The translations under genes were made by a program, and so were the position numbers. From the NCBI GenBank assembly GCA_023426365.1, contig JAFAAW010000146.1, forward strand, positions 30,459-94,458: a DNA stretch of 64,000 nt, given 5' to 3'. This DNA is from Pseudomonadota bacterium (GTDB lineage: Bacteria > Pseudomonadota > Alphaproteobacteria > Rhodospirillales > Magnetospirillaceae). The notes beneath the pieces are model-generated. The model was not told the origin of the DNA, searched no databases, and saw only the letters and a program-made list of their open reading frames with translations. This document shows positions 48,510 through 55,795 of this stretch, piece after piece (position 1 is the stretch's first letter; each line of letters opens with the position of its first letter).

Positions 48510-49196
48510 TTGACCACCAAGAATGACGACGCCGCGGCCGACCTTCTGATCCGCGAGGTGGACGAAGAACTGAAGCAGGAGCAACTGCACGCCCTGTGGA
48601 AGAAGCACGGCAACCTGATGGTGGGCTGCGCCGCCATCCTGGTCATCGGCGTGGCCGGCTGGCAGGGATGGACCGCCTGGGATGCCAAGCGCCGCGCCGA
48701 ATCCGGCGCCGCTTTCTCGGCCGCCCTGCAGGTCCTGCAACAGGGCAACCGCGAAGACGCGCTGGCCCAGTTGGGCAAGGTGGCGGCCGATGGCTCGGCG
48801 GGCTATCAGGTTCTCGCCGATTTCAAGCTGGCCGACCTCAAGCTGGCCGACGGTGACCGCGATGGCGCCATCGCCCTGCTCGAGCGCGTGGCCGCCGGCG
48901 GCGCCGAGGACGTCTATCGCGATATGGCCCGCCTCAAGGCCGCCTATCTGAAGCTGGACGGCGGCGCCGATCCGGCCGCCGTCGAGGCGTCGGTGGCGTC
49001 GCTTGCGGTGGAAAGCAGCCCCTGGCGCCATTCCGCCCGCGAGATCCAGGCCCTGGCCGCGGCCAAGCGCGGCGACGCCGCCAAGGCCGGCGAGCTGTTC
49101 GGCAAGATCGCCGACGATCCGGCGGCGCCGCAGGGCATGCGCGCCCGCGCCGCCGAGATGCTGGCCGCCGTCGGCGGCGGCAAGGCCAAGGGCTAA
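48510..49196 (+). CDS. YfgM-like tetratricopeptide membrane protein
   Basis: The 228-residue protein has a short cytoplasmic start (LIREVDEELKQEQLHALWKKH), one transmembrane helix (residues about 36-55, LMVGCAAILVIGVAGWQGW) and a periplasmic TPR-like helical part. This is the YfgM layout; in E. coli YfgM is an ancillary SecYEG/PpiD factor. The yfgM-bamB-der order found here is also the E. coli order, which supports the call. The start is TTG at 48510 with GGAGAG upstream. Confidence 0.85.
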   Translation: MTTKNDDAAADLLIREVDEELKQEQLHALWKKHGNLMVGCAAILVIGVAGWQGWTAWDAKRRAESGAAFSAALQVLQQGNREDALAQLGKVAADGSAGYQVLADFKLADLKLADGDRDGAIALLERVAAGGAEDVYRDMARLKAAYLKLDGGADPAAVEASVASLAVESSPWRHSAREIQALAAAKRGDAAKAGELFGKIADDPAAPQGMRARAAEMLAAVGGGKAKG

Positions 49197-49220
49197 TTTT
49201 TTCGTCCAGGGGTACTGTCC

Positions 49221-50531
49221 ATGATGCGTCGTCTGGCTTTGGTGGTGGTGGCCTCGATGGGGGTGGCCGCGTGCTCCAGCTGGCTGGGTGGGAATTCCGC
49301 CCCGCCGCTGCCCGGCAAGCGCATTTCGGTGCTGTCGCGTGAAAAGGCGCTGGAGCCGGAGGCCAAGAACCTGGAAATCAAGCTGCCGCCGCCGGAAGCC
49401 AACGAAGACTGGCCGCAGGCCGGCGGCTATGCCAACCACGCCATGCACCACATGGAAGTGGGCGACCGCCTGGAAAAGCAGTGGAGCACCGGCATCGGCG
49501 CCGGCGCCGGCAAGCGCGCCCGCCTGCTGGCCCAGCCGGTGGTGGCCGAAGGCATGGTGTTCACCATGGACGCCGAGGCCGAGGTGCGCGCCGTTGACGC
49601 CAAGACCGGCCGCTCGAAGTGGAAGGCCGACCTGACCCCGAACGACGAGGATTCCACCTTCTCGAGCGGCGGCGTCGCCTACGAGGACGGGGTGGTGTTC
49701 GCCTCCACCGGCTTTGCCCAGGTGGTGGCGCTCGACGCCAAGACCGGCAAGGTGGTGTGGCGCCAGACCCTGTCGGGTCCCATGCGCGGCGCGCCGACCG
49801 TGCGCGGCGGCCGCGTCTTCGTAGTGACCGTGGACAACCAGACCCATTGCCTGGCCGCCGAGGACGGCGCCGTGCTGTGGACCCATCAGGGCATTTCCGA
49901 AGGCGCCAGCCTGCTGGCCGGCACCAGCCCGGCGGTGGACGGCAACGTGGTGGTGGTGCCCTATTCGTCGGGCGAGCTGTTCGCGCTGCGCGTCGATAAC
50001 GGCAGCGTGCTGTGGCAGGACCAGTTGACCACCGTGCGCCGCACCGACAGCGTGTCCACCCTGTCCGACATCCGCGGCCGCCCCATCATCGACCGCGGCC
50101 GCGTCTATGCCATCGGCCACGCCGACATGCTGGTCGCCATCGAGCTGCGCTCGGGCCGCCGCCTGTGGGAGCGCGAGATCGGCGGCATCCAAAGCCCGTG
50201 GGTGGCCGGCGACTATCTGTACCTGATCACCAACAACAACGAGGCGGTGGCCTTGGAATCCAAGACCGGCCGCATCATCTGGGTGACGCAGTTGCAGATG
50301 TGGGAGGACGAGGAGGAAAAGGAGGGCCGCATCGTGTGGGCCGGCCCGGTCCTGGCCTCGGACCGCCTGATCCTGGGCAATTCCGACGGCTATCTGGTGT
50401 CGCTGTCGCCCTATACCGGCGACGTGCTGGGCAAGCTGTCCATCTCGGACGGCGTGACCATCCAGCCGGCGGTGGCCGACGGCACCATGTATTTCATCAC
50501 CAACGACGCAGACCTGGTGGCGTACCGCTGA
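49221..50531 (+). CDS. bamB: Outer membrane protein assembly lipoprotein BamB
   Basis: The 436-residue protein has a lipobox (VAAC, Cys18) and beta-propeller PQQ-like repeats from about residue 70. Examples are AVDAKTGRSKWKADL, ALDAKTGKVVWRQTL, CLAAEDGAVLWTHQG, ALRVDNGSVLWQDQL and ALESKTGRIIWVTQL, one per blade. It is part of the Bam complex that inserts beta-barrel proteins into the outer membrane; the inverse autotransporter in this window would be a client. The ATG at 49221 is followed by a second ATG. The gene is one base away from der. Confidence 0.95.
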   Translation: MMRRLALVVVASMGVAACSSWLGGNSAPPLPGKRISVLSREKALEPEAKNLEIKLPPPEANEDWPQAGGYANHAMHHMEVGDRLEKQWSTGIGAGAGKRARLLAQPVVAEGMVFTMDAEAEVRAVDAKTGRSKWKADLTPNDEDSTFSSGGVAYEDGVVFASTGFAQVVALDAKTGKVVWRQTLSGPMRGAPTVRGGRVFVVTVDNQTHCLAAEDGAVLWTHQGISEGASLLAGTSPAVDGNVVVVPYSSGELFALRVDNGSVLWQDQLTTVRRTDSVSTLSDIRGRPIIDRGRVYAIGHADMLVAIELRSGRRLWEREIGGIQSPWVAGDYLYLITNNNEAVALESKTGRIIWVTQLQMWEDEEEKEGRIVWAGPVLASDRLILGNSDGYLVSLSPYTGDVLGKLSISDGVTIQPAVADGTMYFITNDADLVAYR

Positions 50532-50532
50532 T

Positions 50533-51951
50533 ATGAGCTTCACTGTCGCCATCGTCGGCCGACCCAATGTCGGCAAATCCACGCTGTTCAACCGTCTGGT
50601 GGGCAAGCGCGTCGCCATCGTGCACGACATGCCCGGCGTCACCCGCGACCGCCGCGAGGGCGCGGCCACGCTGCTGGGCATGGAATTCACCGTCATCGAC
50701 ACGGCGGGCTACGAGGACGCCACCGGCGATTCGGTCGAGGCGCGCATGCGCCGCCAGACCGAAATGGCGGTGGAAGAAGCCGACGTCGCCCTGATGCTGA
50801 TCGATTCGCGCGCCGGCGTCACCCCGCTCGACCGCCATTTCGCCGACCTGCTGCGGAAAGCGCGGACCCCGGTGATCCTGGTCGCCAACAAGTGCGAGGG
50901 CCGCGCGGGCGAGCCGGGCCTGTACGAAGCCTATGGCCTGGGCCTGGGCGAGCCGGTGCCGGTTTCGGCCGAGCATGGCGAGGGCCTGTCCGACCTGTTC
51001 TTCGCGTTGCAGCCCTATGCCGAGGCGGCGGGCGCCCTGGTTGACGACGACGAGGAGGAGGACGACTTCGCCGCGCCGCCGGCCGAGCAGGACGAGGAAG
51101 CCGCCAACGCCGCCGAGGAGGCCGCCCGCGCCGCCCGGCCGCTGCAACTGGTGATCGCCGGCCGCCCCAACGTGGGCAAGTCCACCCTGGTCAACCGCCT
51201 GCTGGGCGAGGATCGCATGCTGACCGGCCCCGAGGCCGGCCTGACCCGCGATGCCATTTCCAGCGAGTGGGAGCACAAGGGCCGCCGCATCCGCCTGGTG
51301 GACACCGCGGGCTTACGCAAGCGCGCCAATATCGACGATCCGGTGGAAAAGCTGTCGGTGTCCAACACCCTCGAAGCCATCCGCATGGCCGAGGTGGTGG
51401 TGCTGGTGATGGACTCGGCGGCCATCCTGGACAAGCAGGACCTGACCATCGCCCGCATGGTGATCGAGGAAGGGCGCGCCCTGGTGATCGCCGTCAACAA
51501 GTGGGACGCGGTGGAAAAGCCCGAGGAGGCGCTGGCCCGCCTGCGCGACCGCCTGGAGACTTCGATGCCGCAGGTGCGCGGCGTGCCCTGCATCACCATG
51601 AGCGCGCTGGCCGGCAAGGGGCTGGGCCGGCTGATGGATGCGGTGATCGAACAGCACAAGACCTGGAACCGCCGCATTTCCACCTCGAAGCTGAACCAGT
51701 GGCTGGAAGAGGTGGTCGCCCACCATCCGCCGCCGGCCCTGGCGGGCGGGCGCCGGCTCAAGATCCGCTACATGACCCAGGCAAAGGCGCGGCCGCCGAC
51801 CTTCATCATCTTCGCGTCCAAGCCCGAGGAACTGCCCGAGGCCTATACGCGCTACCTGATCAACGGCCTGCGCGAGACCTTCAAGCTGCCGGGTGTGCCG
51901 CTGCGCCTGTTCGTGCGCGGGGGCAAGAACCCCTACGCCAAGGAAAAGTGA
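50533..51951 (+). CDS. der: Ribosome-assembly GTPase Der (EngA)
   Basis: The 472-residue protein has two full G domains in tandem: GRPNVGKSTLFNRLVGKR (residues 8-25), DTAGYED and NKCEGRAG, then after an acidic linker (DDDEEEDDFAAPPAEQDEE) GRPNVGKSTLVNRLLGED, DTAGLRKRANID and NKWDAVEKP. A KH-like domain ends it. Der is needed for 50S ribosome maturation. The acidic linker is somewhat longer than in E. coli. Two consecutive terminator hairpins follow the stop. Confidence 0.97.
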   Translation: MSFTVAIVGRPNVGKSTLFNRLVGKRVAIVHDMPGVTRDRREGAATLLGMEFTVIDTAGYEDATGDSVEARMRRQTEMAVEEADVALMLIDSRAGVTPLDRHFADLLRKARTPVILVANKCEGRAGEPGLYEAYGLGLGEPVPVSAEHGEGLSDLFFALQPYAEAAGALVDDDEEEDDFAAPPAEQDEEAANAAEEAARAARPLQLVIAGRPNVGKSTLVNRLLGEDRMLTGPEAGLTRDAISSEWEHKGRRIRLVDTAGLRKRANIDDPVEKLSVSNTLEAIRMAEVVVLVMDSAAILDKQDLTIARMVIEEGRALVIAVNKWDAVEKPEEALARLRDRLETSMPQVRGVPCITMSALAGKGLGRLMDAVIEQHKTWNRRISTSKLNQWLEEVVAHHPPPALAGGRRLKIRYMTQAKARPPTFIIFASKPEELPEAYTRYLINGLRETFKLPGVPLRLFVRGGKNPYAKEK

Positions 51952-51970
51952 TCCCAGGGAACACCATGCG

Positions 51971-51997
51971 GGGGCGCCAGACGGCGCCCCTTTTTTT
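51971..51997 (+). terminator. Intrinsic terminator after der
   Basis: GGGGCGCC-AGAC-GGCGCCCC is followed by seven T residues, 20 bp after the der stop. This is a textbook Rho-independent terminator. Confidence 0.92.
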
Positions 51998-52039
51998 GTT
52001 CATCGGGGATCGGCGGGAATGATCCCCGATGAACCTTTT
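51998..52039 (+). terminator. Second, tandem terminator-like inverted repeat
   Basis: GTTCATCGGGGATC and its exact complement (14 pairs, nine-base loop) begin right after the first T-run and are followed by CTTTTT. It looks like a backup terminator or an independent structured element. Confidence 0.62.
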
Positions 52040-52299
52040 TCCTGTTCGCCGGCGGGCCGGAGGCCTTGCGGTTCGTTTCCCCGAAAGCCGCACCGCACGG
52101 GCCGGGACGCCCCTGGCGCCGTCGCCGTTGCGGCGTGGGGCGACGGCGCCGCACAGGGCCGTTCCGTGCGGGTGTCGCCATGCTACTAAAATCTGTGCGC
52201 AATGCGGCAGTACACCCCTCTCGATTTTCACATGAATTTAGGGCATGTTGCCAAAGGCCCCTATCCATGATGGTTGAGTTTTCATAGGAGGACGCTCGC
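52040..52299. other. Gap upstream of the two-component array
   Basis: About 260 bp without a supported gene. The first 150 bp are GC-rich; the last 110 bp are AT-richer and probably contain the promoter of the response-regulator gene. AGGAGG lies nine bases before its GTG start. I see no RNA gene in it. Confidence 0.4.
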
Positions 52300-52929
52300 G
52301 TGCCCATTCGCATCCTGATCGCCGAGGACCAACAGCTCGTGCGCCAGGGTCTGGCTGCCTTGCTCAAGGCGGAGGACGTCGAGATCATCGGAGAGGCCGA
52401 AGATGGCGAGGCCGCCGTGGAGATGGCCCGCTCCCTCAAGCCCGACATTGTGCTGATGGACCTGTCCATGCCCGTGCTGGACGGCGTCGAGGCGACCCGC
52501 CGCATCAAGCGGGTGGCGCCCCAGATCAGGGTGCTGATCCTGACCGTGGCCAATTGCGAGCGCCGCGTGGCCGAGGCCCTGGCCGCCGGCGCCGACGGCT
52601 ATGCGCTCAAGAAGCTGGGCCATGACGAGCTGATGGCGGCCATCGCCTCGGTGCGCTCCGGCAAGCACTATCTGGGGCCGGGCCTGAACGAGGAAGCGGT
52701 GCGCGAGTTCCTGGACGGCGCCGACACCGTGGCGGTGGCGCTGACCGCGCGCGAGCGCGAGGTGCTGCGCCTGATCGCCCAGGGGCTGAAGAACCGCGAG
52801 ATCGCGGAAACCCTGTCCATCGCCATCAAGACCGTGGAAACCCACCGCACCAAGATCATGCAGAAGCTTGATCTGCACAATTCCGCCGAACTGGCCACCT
52901 ACGCCATGCGGCGCGGATTGATCGAATAG
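52300..52929 (+). CDS. NarL/FixJ-family response regulator
   Basis: The 209-residue protein has a receiver domain (residues 1-120) with acidic pair in LIAEDQQ, phospho-acceptor Asp in VLMDLSMPVLDG and a conserved Lys in YALKKLG. A LuxR-type helix-turn-helix follows (about 145-205, LTAREREVLRLIAQGLKNRE and TVETHRTKIMQKL). It should switch genes on or off when phosphorylated, probably by the kinase starting 130 bp downstream. The start is GTG at 52300 with AGGAGG upstream. Confidence 0.94.
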   Translation: MPIRILIAEDQQLVRQGLAALLKAEDVEIIGEAEDGEAAVEMARSLKPDIVLMDLSMPVLDGVEATRRIKRVAPQIRVLILTVANCERRVAEALAAGADGYALKKLGHDELMAAIASVRSGKHYLGPGLNEEAVREFLDGADTVAVALTAREREVLRLIAQGLKNREIAETLSIAIKTVETHRTKIMQKLDLHNSAELATYAMRRGLIE

Positions 52930-53008
52930 TTCCTTGGAACTAGCCGGGTCGTTCCTCGGGTGGGGTCGCATCCCCGCCCGTGGAGGGCTATAACCTCGAA
53001 GGGAGCAA

Positions 53009-53030
53009 CCGCGATCGGGGGATATCGCGG
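53009..53030. promoter_or_regulatory. Inverted repeat upstream of the kinase
   Basis: CCGCGAT and ATCGCGG form a perfect seven-base inverted repeat around eight bases, 29 bp before the kinase start. It could be a regulator site or a leader hairpin. Confidence 0.3.
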
Positions 53031-53058
53031 CGGCGGGGTACCCTTTGGGGAGGAACGT

Positions 53059-54906
53059 TTGGACGACGGGCGGCTGACCACGGGATCGGCAAAAAGATCG
53101 GTTATCGGTTCCGGCGCCGTGGCAGGTTTCGGCCTGCTCGGCGTTTTGCTGTGCACATTGTGGGCGGCGAACTTCCTGCTGTTCCACACCCTGGCGGAAC
53201 TGTTCTCGATCGTCGTCGCCTTCGCGGCGGCCGTGGTCGCGTGGTATTCGCGCGACTGGATCGGCCGCAACTACCTGCTGCTGCTGGGCGTGGGTCAGTT
53301 TTTCGTCGGCGGCATCGATATCCTGCACACCGTGGCCTACAAGGGCGTCGGCGTCATCGACGCCCGTGGCGGCAATCTGCCGACCGAATTCTGGCTGGCC
53401 GGGCGCCTGTTCGAGGCCACCTGCTTCCTGGTGGCGGTGTGGTCGCCGCAGCGGCGCTATGGCGACCGCCAATTGGTGGGCGTGCTGTCGCTGGCCTGGC
53501 TGGCGGCGGTCGGCACCATCTTTGCCGACCTGTGGCCGGCGGCCTTCGTGCCGGGCGAGGGCGTCACCCCGTTCAAGATGGGGACCGAGTTCCTGCTGGT
53601 CGGCATGTTCGTGGTGGTGCTGGTGCGCCTGCGCCGCTTCAAGGCCGATTACGACCCGCACATCTACACCCTGCTGTTCCTCAGCGTGATCGCCAAGCTG
53701 ATCACCGAGCTGTCGTTCTCGTGGTACACCGACGTGTTCGGCCTGACCCATCTGGTCGGCCACGCGCTCAAGATCTTCGGTGCCTGGGCCTTCCTCAAGG
53801 CGGTGGTGGACAGCGGCCTGCGCCGCCCGCAATCGCTGATCTTCGGCGCGCTGGCGCGCGAACGCTCGCTGTCGGGCGAGGTGGCGATGCACGCCCAGAC
53901 CCTGGATGCGGTGCTGGATGCCACCCTGGACCCGGTGGTCATGTTCGACGGCCTGGGCCGCATCCGCTTTGCCAGCCGCGCCGCCCAGCAATTCCTGGAC
54001 CGTGGCGCCCAGGAACTGGTCGGGCGCACATGGCGCGAGGCCGGGCTGCCCGACACGCTGATGGGGCCGCTGGAATCCCTGGCGCTGGAGGTGCTGTCCA
54101 GCGGCGAGGCGCGCACCGGCGAGGTGCGCCTGAACTGGCGCGGCGACCGCGTCTGCCTGGAATTCCAGACCTCTCCGGTGGGCGGCGGCGATGGCGGCAA
54201 GCCGTCGGCGGTGGTGGCGGTGCTGCGCGACATCACCGCGCGCATGGCGATGGAGGAGGACCTCAAGGCGTCCTTGGCCGACAACCGCGTGCTCATCCAG
54301 GAAGTCCACCACCGGGTGAAGAACAACCTGCAGATCGTGTCGTCCATCCTGCAGATGCAGGGCTGGCGCATGACCGATCCCGAACTGCGCCAGCATTTCG
54401 ACGAGGCCTGCGGCCGCATCCTGTCGCTCGCCAAGGTGCACGAGCTGATCTACAAGCAGGACAATCTGGCGTCGTTGGATTTCACCCAGTACGTGGGCGT
54501 CCTGTGCGGCGAGCTGTTCCGCGGCAATGCGGGCGCCAGCGGCGAGCGGGTGACGATCGACGTAGCCGGCGCGCCCCTGGCGCTGGGCGTGGACAAGGCG
54601 GAGCCGCTGGCGCTGATCGTGCACGAGCTGGTTACGGATGCGCTGAAGAACGCCTTCGGCGACGGCGGTGGCCGGCTGCGGATCACGGTGTCCACCCCGC
54701 GCGCCGGTGAAGGCGCGGTCGAGGTGTGGGACAATGGCCGCAACGCCGAACGCCCGGTCGATTTCGACGGCAGCAGCGCGGTGCTGGGCCTGCGCATGGT
54801 GGGCGCCCTGGTCAAGCAGATACAGGGCACCATCACCGTGCGCCGCAGCGGCGGCGTGCAGGTGGAGGTGCGCTTCCCCCTGGCCGAAGCGGTGGCAGAG
54901 CTTTAG
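53059..54906 (+). CDS. Membrane histidine kinase, MASE3-like sensor, PAS, HisKA_2
   Basis: The 615-residue protein has about seven hydrophobic helices in residues 10-255, consistent with a MASE3-type sensor (GGIDILHTVAYKGVGVI is typical). A PAS domain follows at about 275-390. The kinase core is HisKA_2 type, with EVHHRVKNNLQIVSSIL around the phosphorylated His near residue 421 and an HATPase end (VHELVTDALKNAFGDGGG). The TTG at 53059 is chosen because GGGGAGGA lies just upstream; an earlier in-frame start reads through non-coding sequence. It presumably pairs with the regulator before it. The TAG stop starts copy D of the repeat. Confidence 0.9.
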   Translation: MDDGRLTTGSAKRSVIGSGAVAGFGLLGVLLCTLWAANFLLFHTLAELFSIVVAFAAAVVAWYSRDWIGRNYLLLLGVGQFFVGGIDILHTVAYKGVGVIDARGGNLPTEFWLAGRLFEATCFLVAVWSPQRRYGDRQLVGVLSLAWLAAVGTIFADLWPAAFVPGEGVTPFKMGTEFLLVGMFVVVLVRLRRFKADYDPHIYTLLFLSVIAKLITELSFSWYTDVFGLTHLVGHALKIFGAWAFLKAVVDSGLRRPQSLIFGALARERSLSGEVAMHAQTLDAVLDATLDPVVMFDGLGRIRFASRAAQQFLDRGAQELVGRTWREAGLPDTLMGPLESLALEVLSSGEARTGEVRLNWRGDRVCLEFQTSPVGGGDGGKPSAVVAVLRDITARMAMEEDLKASLADNRVLIQEVHHRVKNNLQIVSSILQMQGWRMTDPELRQHFDEACGRILSLAKVHELIYKQDNLASLDFTQYVGVLCGELFRGNAGASGERVTIDVAGAPLALGVDKAEPLALIVHELVTDALKNAFGDGGGRLRITVSTPRAGEGAVEVWDNGRNAERPVDFDGSSAVLGLRMVGALVKQIQGTITVRRSGGVQVEVRFPLAEAVAEL

Positions 54907-55050
54907 CCCATCGAGCGTCAAAGATGACGCGCGATGGTTCAGTTTGATGTTTGTCCCTCGCCGGGCGCGCGCCTCCGCGCGTTTGGCCGTCGCCTTAATG
55001 GCGGCAGTGCGCCTTGAGCGCCGGATATAGCGCTCGCCGCGTCCTGGCAA
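54904..55050 (+). repeat. 3'-UTR repeat element, copy D (behind the HisKA_2 kinase)
   Basis: From the TAG stop: CCATCGAGCGTC pairs with GACGCGCGATGG (54908-54919 with 54926-54937, eleven of twelve pairs). TTTGATGTTTGTCCCTCGCC follows, then GGGCGCGCGCCTCCGCGCG, TTTGGCCGTCGCCTTAATGG and ATATAGCGCTCGCCGC. These are the same blocks in the same order as the other three copies. Confidence 0.72.
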
Positions 55051-55125
55051 GGCGCGCGGGCACGGGCCGGGGCAGGGCGGTGAGACGAAACGGACGGTGA
55101 CGCGAAACGGAGGGCCGGCCGACGC

Positions 55126-55791
55126 TCAGGCCTTCTGCATCGCCTTGCGGCCGGACATGCCCGCCAGCAGGGCGACGCGGGCGGCCTCGGTGCGGTTGGC
55201 GACGTCCAGCTTGCGGAACATGTTGCGCAGATGGGCCTTGACCGTGACTTCCTGCAGGTTCAATTCGCGGGCGATCACCTTGTTGGGGGCGCCGTCCACG
55301 ATCATTTCCAGGATGTCGCGCTCGCGCGGGGTCAGTTGCGCCAGCGGCGAGCCGGGCGCGGGCGCGGTGCTGGCCGTCTGCGCCGGGCTGTCGCGGTAAT
55401 CGAACAGGAAGGGCGGGATGTACTTCTCGCCCGACAGCACCAGCCGCAGCACGCCCAGGATGGTTTCGCCGCGCATGGTCTTGGGCACGAAGCCGCAGGC
55501 GCCGTGTTCGATGGCCTGCAGCGCGTCCTCGGGCTTGGTGGATCCCGACAGGATGACGATGGGCAGCGCGGGGAATTCCGCCCGCAGCGCCGCCAACCCC
55601 TCCAGTCCGTTCATGCCCGGCATGTAGAGGTCGAGGATCGCCAGCCCCACATCCGGGTGGGCGCGGACGGCGGTCTGGGCCTCGGGAAAGGTGCCCGCCT
55701 CGACCACCGCGGTGTCCGGGGCAAGACGTTCGAGAAAGGGAACCAGGCCGTCACGGACCATCGCGTGGTCGTCGGCAAGCAGCACGCGCAT
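55126..55791 (-). CDS. NarL/FixJ-family response regulator
   Basis: The 221-residue protein starts MRVLLADDHAMVRDGL at 55791, with phospho-acceptor Asp in LAILDLYMPGMNG and receiver Lys in FVPKTMRG. A Pro/Ala-rich linker leads to a LuxR-type DNA-binding domain (LTPRERDILEMIVDGAPNKVI, VTVKAHLRNMFRKLDV). It is four bp downstream of the hybrid kinase on the same strand, so the two are probably one operon and pair. It resembles the regulator at 58528 closely (see findings). Confidence 0.93.
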   Translation of the reverse strand: MRVLLADDHAMVRDGLVPFLERLAPDTAVVEAGTFPEAQTAVRAHPDVGLAILDLYMPGMNGLEGLAALRAEFPALPIVILSGSTKPEDALQAIEHGACGFVPKTMRGETILGVLRLVLSGEKYIPPFLFDYRDSPAQTASTAPAPGSPLAQLTPRERDILEMIVDGAPNKVIARELNLQEVTVKAHLRNMFRKLDVANRTEAARVALLAGMSGRKAMQKA

Positions 55792-55795
55792 TGGG

